Of a stretch of DNA of 18,420 bases, positions 6,907 to 14,704 are shown one piece after another (the stretch's first letter is position 1; each line of letters opens with the position of its first letter). The stretch is taken from contig CANRHY010000005.1 of the NCBI GenBank assembly GCA_947630515.1, positions 1 to 18,420 on the forward strand. The letters run 5' to 3'. Below the pieces are notes generated by a model. That model saw only the letters and a program-made list of their open reading frames with translations, was not told the origin of the DNA and did no database searches. Source of the DNA: an uncultured Bacilli bacterium. Lineage in GTDB: Bacteria > Bacillota_I > Bacilli_A > RF39 > UBA660. The position numbers were made by a program, and so were the translations under genes.

Positions 6907-8090
6907 TGAAAAAAGTTATAGTTTTAATATTAACAATAGTTTTCTTTATTCCAGTTTTGAAAGCAGAAAATATAACATCTTATAGAACACTCGGAGATTT
7001 GGAACGTGCATTAGCTCAAGCTGAAGAAGAAAAAATAGCACAAGAGAATGAAAAGCAATTAACAGAAGCTGAGTATAATAAATTAGCGCAAGATATTGCG
7101 ACTTCTGAAGCTAAAGTTCAAACATTAAATAAAGAAATAATCGATGCAAATAATCGAATTACAGAACTTGGTGTAGAGATAGAAGACAAAAAGGAAGAAA
7201 CAAATAATATATTAGTATTTTTGCAACTTTCTAATGGAGAAAAAATGTATTTAGAGTATATTTTTGAAGCAAAGTCATTTACAGATTTCATTCATAGGGT
7301 TTCTATTGTTGAGCAAATAAGTAAATATAATAAAGAACAAATTAAGAAAATGAATGAATTAATAAAAGAATTAGAGGCTTTAAAAATAGAAAATGCTAAT
7401 AATATAAAAGAACAAGAAAGTTTACAAGCTGAACTGCAAGAAAAAAGAAGTCAAGTTGGTAGTAGGTTATCCCAATTATATGATGGAGCATTAAAAATTG
7501 ATGATAAAATAAATGAGTTAAGAGAACAAATTGAGTTAATGCATGATAATGGTTGTTATGATAGTAGTTCTCAAATTTTGGCTTGTTTAGGTGTGCCTAT
7601 GTCAACAGGATTTATTAGACCTTTTGCAGTTGGTATTGTAACAGACGTTTTTGGATTTAGAACTGCGCCTTTATATGGCATGCATAGTGGAGTAGATTTA
7701 GGAACTCATACACCAGCTGAGGGGACTCCAATTTATCCAGTTGCGCCTGGTGTTGTTGCAAGTAAAGTTTATTATAATTCTTGTGGTGGAAATCAAATGT
7801 ATATATATCACAATATAAATGGTGAAAGTTATACTTCTCTTTATATGCATATGTTAAATTTTAATGAAGATATTCAAGAAGGAGATATTGTTACTACTGA
7901 TACCGTAATAGGGTATATGGGTGGATGGTCAACAAGTGCTCAAAATGGTGGATATGACACATGTGCATTTGGAGCACATCTCCATTTAACACTTGCTTAT
8001 GGTCATACATTAGACCACTATAGCGCTCTAATTGATCCGGAAACTTTGATATACTTTCCAGATGGCTGGTGGTACTCAAGAACTTGGTAG
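6906..8090 (+). CDS. FtsEX-linked coiled-coil M23 murein hydrolase
   Basis: This is a 394-residue secreted peptidoglycan endopeptidase. It starts with a Sec signal peptide (MKKVIVLILTIVFFIPVLKA), followed by a long coiled coil (about 25-215) rich in Glu, Lys and Gln, as in EnvC, PcsB and CwlO. The C-terminal half is an M23/LytM domain. Zinc and catalytic residues look complete: HSGVD (H260, D264), YMHM (H315) and GAHLHL (H358, H360). The domain is therefore likely enzymatically active, unlike EnvC, which only activates amidases. Four cysteines (217, 227, 293, 353) lie in the extracellular part and could form disulfides. Its start overlaps the ftsX stop, so the known FtsX-coiled coil partnership is the obvious model: FtsEX ATP hydrolysis would move the coiled coil and release the M23 domain at the septum. 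whiA follows after 6 bp. Confidence 0.9.
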   Translation: MKKVIVLILTIVFFIPVLKAENITSYRTLGDLERALAQAEEEKIAQENEKQLTEAEYNKLAQDIATSEAKVQTLNKEIIDANNRITELGVEIEDKKEETNNILVFLQLSNGEKMYLEYIFEAKSFTDFIHRVSIVEQISKYNKEQIKKMNELIKELEALKIENANNIKEQESLQAELQEKRSQVGSRLSQLYDGALKIDDKINELREQIELMHDNGCYDSSSQILACLGVPMSTGFIRPFAVGIVTDVFGFRTAPLYGMHSGVDLGTHTPAEGTPIYPVAPGVVASKVYYNSCGGNQMYIYHNINGESYTSLYMHMLNFNEDIQEGDIVTTDTVIGYMGGWSTSAQNGGYDTCAFGAHLHLTLAYGHTLDHYSALIDPETLIYFPDGWWYSRTW

Positions 8091-8096
8091 GTTATT

Positions 8097-9020
8097 ATGT
8101 CATTTACAACGAATATTAAAAATGAAATTATTAATATAGAGTATCCAAATACAGAAACAATAGCTGAACTTTCGGCTATTGTTAATATTGGTGGTCAATT
8201 ATCTAAAGATAAGATAGAAATTTATATAGAAAATTTAGGAGTTTCTAGAAGAATTTATAAATTATTTAAAGATAATTTTAAAACTCAAGTTATTGTTGAA
8301 AAAAGTAGTGTTAATAGACTTAATAATAATATAGTTATGCATATAGAGATTTCTGATAATGATAATCAAATTTCTAAAGCTTTAGGTGTAGTTGATAATA
8401 ATGGTAAAAGACTTTATGCACCTTTAGATTATATATGCGATAATGTAGAAGAAAAGAAAGCATACTTAAGAGGTGCTTTTCTAATTTGTGGAAGTGTAAA
8501 TGATCCAAAGACTAGTAGGTATCATTTGGAATTTATAATAGATAATAAAAAAACTGCTATGTATGTTAATAATTTGATAAATGAATTAAAGTTAAATAGT
8601 AAAGTATTAAAAAGAGAGAAAAACTATATGGTATATTTAAAGGAAGCTGAAAAAATAAGTGATTTTATTAAGTTACTAAATGCTTATACTAATTTGTTTT
8701 ATTATGAGGATATTAGAATTTATAGAGACCATAAAAATATGACTAATAGACTTAATAATTGTGAACAAGCTAATATAGATAAAATAGTATTTTCTTCCAA
8801 AGAACAACTTGAAAATATAAAAAAATTAAAAGAAATTAAAGACTTTGATTTATTAGATGATAAAATTAAAGAAATATGTATTTATAAAGAGAAATATCCT
8901 GAAAGTTCTATGGGTGAACTTGCTGAAATTATAAGTATGGAAACAGGACAAAAAATTACTAAGAGTGGAGTTAATCATAGATTTAGAAAGATTAAAGAAA
9001 TGATAAATGAAACTCGTTAG
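8097..9020 (+). CDS. whiA: WhiA family DNA-binding regulator
   Basis: WhiA combines a LAGLIDADG homing-endonuclease-like N-terminal fold with a C-terminal helix-turn-helix. The 307-residue length is normal. The N-terminus has SFTTNIKNEI and ELSAIVNIGGQLS, and YLRGAFLICGSVNDPKTSRYHLEF is the hallmark LAGLIDADG-derived segment. The C-terminal SMGELAEII...KSGVNHRFRKI (about 270-300) is the helix-turn-helix with the family's SGVNHR motif. In actinobacteria WhiA drives sporulation septation genes with WhiB; in Bacillus it affects division and chromosome segregation. Its usual partners rapZ and yvcK are absent from this window. Instead it ends the ftsEX-hydrolase cluster, 6 bp after the hydrolase gene. 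Confidence 0.94.
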   Translation: MSFTTNIKNEIINIEYPNTETIAELSAIVNIGGQLSKDKIEIYIENLGVSRRIYKLFKDNFKTQVIVEKSSVNRLNNNIVMHIEISDNDNQISKALGVVDNNGKRLYAPLDYICDNVEEKKAYLRGAFLICGSVNDPKTSRYHLEFIIDNKKTAMYVNNLINELKLNSKVLKREKNYMVYLKEAEKISDFIKLLNAYTNLFYYEDIRIYRDHKNMTNRLNNCEQANIDKIVFSSKEQLENIKKLKEIKDFDLLDDKIKEICIYKEKYPESSMGELAEIISMETGQKITKSGVNHRFRKIKEMINETR

Positions 9021-10222
9021 TAAGTTAGTAGTTTTTTATGTTCTTCACTACCTAAGTAATTCTCAGGTAGTGTTTTTGTATCTAATTTTTTATATTTCAT
9101 TTCTAATATTTTGCTAACGGAACTATTAATTAATTCAATGTCAATTGTACCTTCATTAATAGATTCACTTATGAGATTTATAGCGCTTTCTATGCTAGTA
9201 GGTCTTAACAATATGTTAGTTCCGGCATTAATTGCTTTTTCATAAATTTCTTTTTCACTGTAATTATTAGTTAGTGCTTTCATCATTAATGCGTCTGTTA
9301 TGACTAGACCTTTATAATTTAATTCATTTTTTAGAAGGTCTGTAATAATTACTTTTGAAAGTGAAGCAGGTGAACCAGTTTCATCTATAAGTGGTAAAGC
9401 TATGTGTCCTATCATTATGATTTCTGCGTTATGATTTATTGCATTTTTAAATGGAATTAAATCTGAATTTAATAGTTCTTCTTTAGTTTTGTATATAACT
9501 GGCAAATCATAATGTGAATCAGTCGTAGTAGCGCCATGGCCTGGGAAGTGTTTAAATACTGGAATAACTCCTGTACTTTTAATTCCATTTGCTAGAGATA
9601 ACCCCATTTTAGACACTAAATCTTTATCGCTTCCAAAACTTCTACTTCCAATGAAACTTTCTTCAGTTTGTATGTCTATAACTGGAGCAAAATCTATATT
9701 TATACCAAAAACTTTTAGTTCTTCTCCTATTACTTTTCCCACGTTTTTAGCATATTCTGTGTCATTAGTTTTTCCTACATCTTCCATTGATGGAATAATT
9801 GAAGCTCCATCTATTTGTTTTAGTCTTTGAACTAGGCCACCCTCTTGGTCTATTGATATAAACATAGGTATTTCATTTGTGCTTTTTATGTCATTTATGA
9901 ATTGTAAGGTATTACTATAGTCTGTAAGATTATCCGCAAATAAAAGATATCCTCCAGGTTTATATGTTTTTAAAGTACTCAATAATTCTTCACTCATATA
10001 TGTATCATTAGAAGATATAATAATCATTTGGCCTATTTTTTCTTCTAAAGTCATATTTTCTAGTGTTTCTTTAACTATGTCTTTTTCTTTTGTTGTTACT
10101 TTTTCTTCGTTATTATCTTTGGTCTCTTCACTATTTATGTTTGAATTATTTTTAGGTATTATATAAACTATAATAGCTAGTGATAAAATTAAAAAAATTG
10201 TTATTATTATATTCTTTTTCAT
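9017..10222 (-). CDS. Membrane-anchored GH3 beta-N-acetylglucosaminidase (NagZ-like)
   Basis: This 401-residue enzyme is a family 3 glycoside hydrolase of the NagZ type, which releases N-acetylglucosamine from muropeptides. An N-terminal hydrophobic segment (residues 4-22) without a lipobox is a signal anchor or signal peptide, followed by a charged linker, so the enzyme works outside the membrane. Motifs in order are EKIGQM (61-66), SIDQEGG (123-129), KHFPGHG (224-230), the TDSH loop carrying the Asp-His general acid pair (D235, H237) and VITDALMM with nucleophile D310. In Gram-positives such extracellular NagZ enzymes act in wall recycling together with an amidase. It faces the FtsEX-hydrolase cluster, overlapping whiA by 4 bp at the 3' ends. 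No ribosome binding site precedes the ATG (see the promoter entry). Confidence 0.9.
   Translation of the reverse strand: MKKNIIITIFLILSLAIIVYIIPKNNSNINSEETKDNNEEKVTTKEKDIVKETLENMTLEEKIGQMIIISSNDTYMSEELLSTLKTYKPGGYLLFADNLTDYSNTLQFINDIKSTNEIPMFISIDQEGGLVQRLKQIDGASIIPSMEDVGKTNDTEYAKNVGKVIGEELKVFGINIDFAPVIDIQTEESFIGSRSFGSDKDLVSKMGLSLANGIKSTGVIPVFKHFPGHGATTTDSHYDLPVIYKTKEELLNSDLIPFKNAINHNAEIIMIGHIALPLIDETGSPASLSKVIITDLLKNELNYKGLVITDALMMKALTNNYSEKEIYEKAINAGTNILLRPTSIESAINLISESINEGTIDIELINSSVSKILEMKYKKLDTKTLPENYLGSEEHKKLLTY
9046..9077 (+). terminator. Terminator of the whiA cluster, inside nagZ coding sequence
   Basis: CACTACCT (9046-9053) pairs perfectly with AGGTAGTG (9065-9072), followed by TTTTT. 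It starts 25 nt after the whiA stop and lies within the last codons of the opposing glycosidase gene. The sequence therefore serves both as a + strand terminator and as - strand protein code. Confidence 0.85.
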
Positions 10223-10228
10223 ATTTAT

Positions 10229-10257
10229 ATTTTAACATATTATTTTTTAATTTTAAA
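10229..10257 (-). promoter_or_regulatory. Predicted promoter of the glycosidase gene, possibly leaderless
   Basis: On the - strand, TTTAAA (10252-10257) and TAAAAT (10229-10234) are 17 bp apart, and the -10 is preceded by TGT (extended -10). Only 6 nt separate the -10 from the ATG at 10222, so transcription would begin at or next to the start codon. No Shine-Dalgarno sequence is present. Confidence 0.5.
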
Positions 10258-10267
10258 TCCCTTAAAA

Positions 10268-10296
10268 TTGACAAATTAGTACTTATATGATATCAT
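10268..10296 (+). promoter_or_regulatory. Strong sigma-A-type promoter
   Basis: A perfect -35 TTGACA (10268-10273), an exact 17-bp spacer and -10 TATCAT (10291-10296) drive the 323-aa gene. The predicted start near 10303 gives a leader of about 20 nt containing AAGGGTGG. It lies within the divergent region shared with the glycosidase gene. Confidence 0.85.
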
Positions 10297-10322
10297 AATT
10301 CTCGCTAAAAAAGGGTGGTATT

Positions 10323-11294
10323 ATGTATAAATTAAGTAATGAAGATATTATGGATATAAAAATGTTACAAGAAGTAGGGAAATTTATTAAAGAAGATACA
10401 AAGAGATTTGTTACTGCTGAAGTAAAAAATGGGTGTATAAGTAAGGAAGATATAGATTTATATAATAGTCATGTAAAAATAGAAGATTCGATTTTGGATA
10501 GGTTACTTAGTAGTCATAAAAAAGCAGTTGGTGTTTTAAATTATTTTGGAGTTTCTGTTAATGATAATGAATTAAATTTTAATGATAATTTTGATGATGA
10601 TAATATAAGAATTGTAATGTATATTAATAGTATGTATTTAGAAGCAAATAACTTATCTTTAGAAAGGCTTAATGAAGAGTTAGGAATGGTTGTTGCAAGT
10701 AGAAAAGATTTAATAGATGTTTATCAAAAGTCTTTATTGTTTTTTGATACTTTTGAAAAGGAAATAACTGAAGCTTTTTATGTTAAGTTAAATAGAATGA
10801 TTGCTTCACCAATATATAAAAAATATAGGGATTTATTAATTAATGCTAAATATAATTCATTTTACAAAGAGAAAAGTACTAATTTGGATATAGTAAATTT
10901 AAATAATAAAGAAAGATATATTACAAGTAGAGTTTATTTAGAAAGTTTACCAATAGATATTGAATATTTAAAATTTTATTATGATAGATTTTTATTAAAA
11001 CAAATTGGTAGTGAAATTAGTCGTATTCTTTCAATAGAAGATACTTATTATTTAGATAAATCTCATTATGTAACTGGACTAATAAGACAAATTAAATTAA
11101 GAACTCTTTTGGAGTTATTATCTCCTCAAATGTTAGATTACGTTAATGATAGTTTTCATGAAATGATTGATTCAAGTGAATTTTTGCCACTTGAGAGTAC
11201 ACATATTACTTCTGTAGAGTTAATAAAAGATGCTTTCTTATTTTATAAAAAAGATAAAAGGGAAGTTAGTATACTTTCTTTAACACAAAATTAG
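10323..11294 (+). CDS. Protein of unknown function, 323 aa
   Basis: I do not recognise this protein. It has no signal peptide, no membrane segment and no catalytic motif that I can name. Composition is acidic and predicted mostly helical. There is a cluster of Asn and Asp around residues 75-90 (NDNELNFNDNFDDDN) and long amphipathic helices before and after it. It is certainly a real gene: near-ideal promoter, good ribosome binding site and codon use like its neighbours. It stands alone as a monocistronic unit, 4 bp from the convergent clpP gene. It may be a lineage-specific cytoplasmic protein; homology or fold search is needed to say more. Confidence 0.8.
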   Translation: MYKLSNEDIMDIKMLQEVGKFIKEDTKRFVTAEVKNGCISKEDIDLYNSHVKIEDSILDRLLSSHKKAVGVLNYFGVSVNDNELNFNDNFDDDNIRIVMYINSMYLEANNLSLERLNEELGMVVASRKDLIDVYQKSLLFFDTFEKEITEAFYVKLNRMIASPIYKKYRDLLINAKYNSFYKEKSTNLDIVNLNNKERYITSRVYLESLPIDIEYLKFYYDRFLLKQIGSEISRILSIEDTYYLDKSHYVTGLIRQIKLRTLLELLSPQMLDYVNDSFHEMIDSSEFLPLESTHITSVELIKDAFLFYKKDKREVSILSLTQN

Positions 11295-11298
11295 TGAG

Positions 11299-11871
11299 TT
11301 ATTTGTCTATTACTTTATCAATGAGACCATATTCAAGTGCTTCATAGGCGTCTAGGAAATGGTCTCTTTCTGTGTCTTTACATATTTTTTTGTAGGTTTT
11401 ACCTGTGTTTTCTGCAAGTAGATTATTAAGTTTTTTCTTAAGTTTTAGTATTCTTTCAGCAGCAATTTTTATTTCTGTAGCTTGTCCTTCGGCTCCACCA
11501 AGAGGTTGGTGAATCATAATTTCACTGTTTTTTAATGCAATTCTTTTTCCTTTTTTTCCACTTGATAGTAAAAATGCAGCCATAGAGGCACACATACCTA
11601 TACATATAGTTGATACGTCTGCATCTATGTAATTCATTGTATCATAAATAGCCATTCCAGCAGTCACACTGCCACCTGGACTATTAATATACAAATATAT
11701 ATCATCTTTACTTTGACTATTTAAAAATAGAAGTTCTCCTACTATTAAATTTGCTACTTCATCTGTTATTTCTCCACTTAAAAATATAATTCTGTCTTTA
11801 ATTAATCTGCTATAAATATCATAAGCAACTTCTTTCCCATTTTCTTTTTCTAATATAGTTGGAATTATCAT
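11299..11871 (-). CDS. clpP: ATP-dependent Clp protease proteolytic subunit
   Basis: ClpP is the serine peptidase that forms a double-heptamer barrel and degrades proteins unfolded by ClpX or ClpC. The length of 190 residues is standard. The catalytic triad is intact: S96 in [12 protein letters not shown]121 in MIHQPLGG and D170 in [11 protein letters not shown]. The active-site block has SMAA where many proteins have SMGA, a known variation. YINSPGGSV (61-69) is the oxyanion-hole region. The N-terminus [20 protein letters not shown] includes the axial loops. AGGTGA precedes the ATG at 7-nt spacing. It appears monocistronic, and no CtsR or HrcA operator was recognised in the upstream 108 bp. 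Confidence 0.95.
   Translation of the reverse strand: MIIPTILEKENGKEVAYDIYSRLIKDRIIFLSGEITDEVANLIVGELLFLNSQSKDDIYLYINSPGGSVTAGMAIYDTMNYIDADVSTICIGMCASMAAFLLSSGKKGKRIALKNSEIMIHQPLGGAEGQATEIKIAAERILKLKKKLNNLLAENTGKTYKKICKDTERDHFLDAYEALEYGLIDKVIDK
11323..11366 (+). terminator. Possible terminator of the 323-aa gene, inside clpP
   Basis: GAGACCAT (11323-11330) and ATGGTCTC (11359-11366) are perfect complements around a 28-nt loop, followed by TTTCTGTG. The T-run is weak and the loop long, so this is only a candidate. There is no room for a terminator between the two convergent stop codons. Confidence 0.3.
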
Positions 11872-11979
11872 ATTTTTTTCACCTATAATTATATTTACGA
11901 AAAAATAAAAATTTTATACAAAAAATAGAAGAAATTATAAAATTGTGATAGAATATATATAGAATAAAGGGTGAATTAA

Positions 11980-13629
11980 ATGAAAGATACGATTGTTGTA
12001 AATATAAATAATGAGCAAAGATTGGTTATAAAAAGCGGTAGTACTATAGAAGAGGTTGTTAAATCTTTAAATGTAGATTATGATTCTATTATTGCTGCTT
12101 TAATAAATAACGAGATAGTCGAGCTTAGTTATGTTTTAAAAGAAGATACTTTTATTAAATTTATTAAAACTAATGAAAGGTTAGGTTCTAAGATATATAG
12201 AAGTGGTCTTAAATTTTTGTATGTAACAGCTATTAGGGAACTATATGGTAATACTAAAGTAGAGTTAAAGCATTCTTTAGATAAAGGAATTTATACAAGA
12301 CTTCAAATGAACGTTAATGAAAAAGTTGTTAGTGATATAAAAGCAAAGATGACAGAATTATCTAATAAAGATTTAAAAATTGGGAAAATTACTGCTAGTA
12401 GAAAAGAAGCAATTAAGTATTTTAATAGTATGGAAGAAACTGAGAAGGTTTTAAATTATACTCAAATGACTAGCGATACTGTAACTTTGTATACTATGCT
12501 TGATTATTATAATTATTTTTATAGTTTAATGCCAACAAGAACGGGTATTCTTAAGTATTTTGATTTAACTTTAACTAAAGATGGTGGAATAATGCTTCAA
12601 TATCCTACTACATATGATGGTAAAATTCCCCCATTTACGCATTTAGATAATGTTTTAGAGGTATTTAATAATTATGGTAAGTGGGCTAGTATGCTTAATG
12701 TTAGATATGTGTGTGATGTCAATAATATAGTTATTAATGGAAAGATAAAGGAATTTGTAGAGTTAAATGAAATAAGACAAAATGAGGATATTAGTGAGAT
12801 TGCAAATTATATAGAAAAAAATTTAGGTAAGATAAAACTTGTTTTGATTGCAGGTCCATCTTCTAGTGGAAAGACAACTACTTCAAGAAAGTTAGCATTA
12901 TATTTAAAGAGTAAGGGAATTAATCCTTTTGTTATTTCAACAGATGATTATTTTAAAAATAGAAGTGAAACTCCTAAAAATGATAAGGGAGAGTATGAGT
13001 ATGATATTTTGGAAGCAATAGATGTAAAGTTATTCAATGAGTGTTTAACTAAGCTTCTTAATAAAGAGCCAGTTAAGTTACCAACTTATAATTTTATAAC
13101 TGGAGAAAAAGAATATATTCATGAAAGTATTGTTCTTACAAATAGAGATTTAATTATAATAGAGGGGTTACATACTTTAAATGAAGAGTTAACAAAAAGT
13201 ATAAATAGAGAAAATAAATATAAAATATATATAAGTCCTTTTACTCCTTTAGGACTTGACAAGCATAATCATATTTCTACTGTAGATTTAAGGCTTATAA
13301 GAAGACTTGTAAGAGATTATAGAACTAGAGGATATTCTGCAAGTGATACTTTGAATAATTGGAAAGGCGTTAGAAGAAGTGAAGAAAAATATATCTTTCC
13401 TTATCAGAAAGAAGCAGATAAAGTGCTTAATACAGCCTTAATATATGAACTTGGGGTTTTAAAAACTTATGCTATGCCAATACTTCAAAGTATTGATATA
13501 AAGAGTGATGGATATAAAGAGGCTTTAAGAATTATGACATTTTTGAAATATTTTTTAGATATACCAGAAAGCGTACTCCCTGAAACGGCTTTAATTAGAG
13601 AGTTTGTTGGTGGAAGTTATTTTGAATAG
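11980..13629 (+). CDS. Nucleoside (uridine) kinase with TGS and ThrRS-like N-terminal domains
   Basis: This 549-residue fusion has a C-terminal P-loop uridine kinase domain (about 285-490) and an N-terminal half resembling the editing part of threonyl-tRNA synthetase. Residues 1-65 look like a TGS domain. About 75-270 resembles the second additional domain, with HSLDKGIYTRL (98-108) in place of the ThrRS metal-site region. Kinase motifs are Walker A GPSSSGKTT (292-300), the STDDYF substrate motif (320-325), IIIEGLHTL (392-400) and RLIRRLVRDYRTRG with phosphate-binding arginines. This architecture is known in Firmicutes and Thermotogales, where the protein is annotated as a nucleoside kinase; its true substrate and the role of the ThrRS-like part are unresolved. 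The stop codon overlaps the AGGAGG site of gap, so the two genes are probably co-transcribed. Confidence 0.88.
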   Translation: MKDTIVVNINNEQRLVIKSGSTIEEVVKSLNVDYDSIIAALINNEIVELSYVLKEDTFIKFIKTNERLGSKIYRSGLKFLYVTAIRELYGNTKVELKHSLDKGIYTRLQMNVNEKVVSDIKAKMTELSNKDLKIGKITASRKEAIKYFNSMEETEKVLNYTQMTSDTVTLYTMLDYYNYFYSLMPTRTGILKYFDLTLTKDGGIMLQYPTTYDGKIPPFTHLDNVLEVFNNYGKWASMLNVRYVCDVNNIVINGKIKEFVELNEIRQNEDISEIANYIEKNLGKIKLVLIAGPSSSGKTTTSRKLALYLKSKGINPFVISTDDYFKNRSETPKNDKGEYEYDILEAIDVKLFNECLTKLLNKEPVKLPTYNFITGEKEYIHESIVLTNRDLIIIEGLHTLNEELTKSINRENKYKIYISPFTPLGLDKHNHISTVDLRLIRRLVRDYRTRGYSASDTLNNWKGVRRSEEKYIFPYQKEADKVLNTALIYELGVLKTYAMPILQSIDIKSDGYKEALRIMTFLKYFLDIPESVLPETALIREFVGGSYFE

Positions 13630-13639
13630 GAGGAAAAAG

Positions 13640-14638
13640 ATGATAAAAGTAGCAATTAATGGTTTTGGAAGAATAGGAAGGTGTGCTTTAAGGCAATTAA
13701 ATGTTATACCAAATGTAGAGGTTGTGGCAATTAATGATTTAACAGATTCGTTATCATTAGCTTATTTATATAAATATGATTCTGTTCATAGGGTAGTTAA
13801 TAATAAAGTTGGATATGAAGATAAAAAGATTGAAATAGATGGTAAAAGTATTAAGGTTTTTAGTGAAAGTGACCCTAAAAATTTATCTTGGAAGGAATTA
13901 GATGTAGATATTGTTCTTGAGTGTACTGGAGTTTTTACTAGCAAAGAAAAATGTATGGCTCATATAGAGGCAGGAGCTAAAAGGGTAATAATAAGTGCAC
14001 CAGCAAAAGATGATACAAAAACTATAGTGTTTGGTGTTAATGAAGAAGATTTATCAAGTGAAGATAAAATAATAAGTTGTGCTTCTTGTACTACTAATGC
14101 TTTAGCGCCTGTTCTTAATTTATTAGATAAAAATTATAAAGTAGTAAGTGGTTTTATGTGTACTGTACATGCGATTACAAATGACCAAGAGACTTTGGAT
14201 ATTCCACATAAGAAGGGAATTGAATCTCGTCGCGGAAGAGCTGCTAGCATTAATATAATTCCAACAAGTACTGGAGCTGCTTCTCAAATAGGAAAAGTAA
14301 TAAAAAGTTTGGAAGGTAAACTTGATGGTATTGCTTATAGAGTTCCTGTTGCTGATGGTTCTTTAGTTGATTTAACTGTTATTTTAAAAGAAAAAGTAGA
14401 AGTGAAAAAAATAAATGAAATGTTTAAAAATAATCAAAGTGATACTTTAAAAATAGTAAATGTACCTTTAGTAAGTAGTGATATTATAGGAACTACAAGT
14501 GGGGCTATAGTAGATGGTCTTTTAACTAAAGTTATCGATATGGAAGTTGGTTCTATAGTTAAGGTTTCTGCTTGGTATGACAATGAGTGGGGGTATACTG
14601 CTCAAATGATTAGAACTATGTTACATTGGTGTAAGTAA
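13640..14638 (+). CDS. gap: Glyceraldehyde-3-phosphate dehydrogenase
   Basis: GAPDH makes 1,3-bisphosphoglycerate from glyceraldehyde 3-phosphate with NAD and phosphate. The 332-residue protein begins MIKVAINGFGRIGR, the Rossmann dinucleotide-binding motif. D33 in INDL favours NAD over NADP. The catalytic Cys is C150 in SCASCTTNAL and the active-site His is H177 in CTVHAIT. IIPTSTGAA binds phosphate, and AWYDNEWGY closes the C-terminus. I chose the ATG at 13640 because AGGAGG (13628-13633) precedes it; the open frame runs back into the kinase gene to 13604. The PGK-TIM gene, encoding the next and previous glycolytic steps, lies one gene downstream. Confidence 0.97.
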   Translation: MIKVAINGFGRIGRCALRQLNVIPNVEVVAINDLTDSLSLAYLYKYDSVHRVVNNKVGYEDKKIEIDGKSIKVFSESDPKNLSWKELDVDIVLECTGVFTSKEKCMAHIEAGAKRVIISAPAKDDTKTIVFGVNEEDLSSEDKIISCASCTTNALAPVLNLLDKNYKVVSGFMCTVHAITNDQETLDIPHKKGIESRRGRAASINIIPTSTGAASQIGKVIKSLEGKLDGIAYRVPVADGSLVDLTVILKEKVEVKKINEMFKNNQSDTLKIVNVPLVSSDIIGTTSGAIVDGLLTKVIDMEVGSIVKVSAWYDNEWGYTAQMIRTMLHWCK

Positions 14639-14662
14639 GCCTAATTTTGGGCTTTTTCTTTT
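14637..14662 (+). terminator. Terminator after gap
   Basis: AAGCCT (14637-14642) pairs with GGGCTT (14649-14654, one U-G pair) around AATTTT, followed by TTTCTTTT. It begins inside the gap stop codon. Confidence 0.85.
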
Positions 14663-14675
14663 AAAAGAAATAATG

Positions 14676-14681
14676 TATAAT
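14676..14681 (+). promoter_or_regulatory. Possible -10 box of the 215-aa gene
   Basis: TATAAT lies just after the gap terminator and 23 bp before the ATG at 14705. The position is right for a promoter but the -35 region (TTTTTC, overlapping the terminator T-run) is poor. Confidence 0.4.
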
Positions 14682-14704
14682 ATAAAAATTAAGGAGGCAA
14701 TAGT

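Noticed and set aside
7894..8079. Minus-strand frame over the M23 domain
   Set aside because: It lies opposite conserved catalytic motifs and has no start signal.
11888..11893. TATAAT on the minus strand before clpP
   Set aside because: The start site would fall inside the clpP ribosome binding site and no -35 is seen, so the real promoter is probably further upstream.
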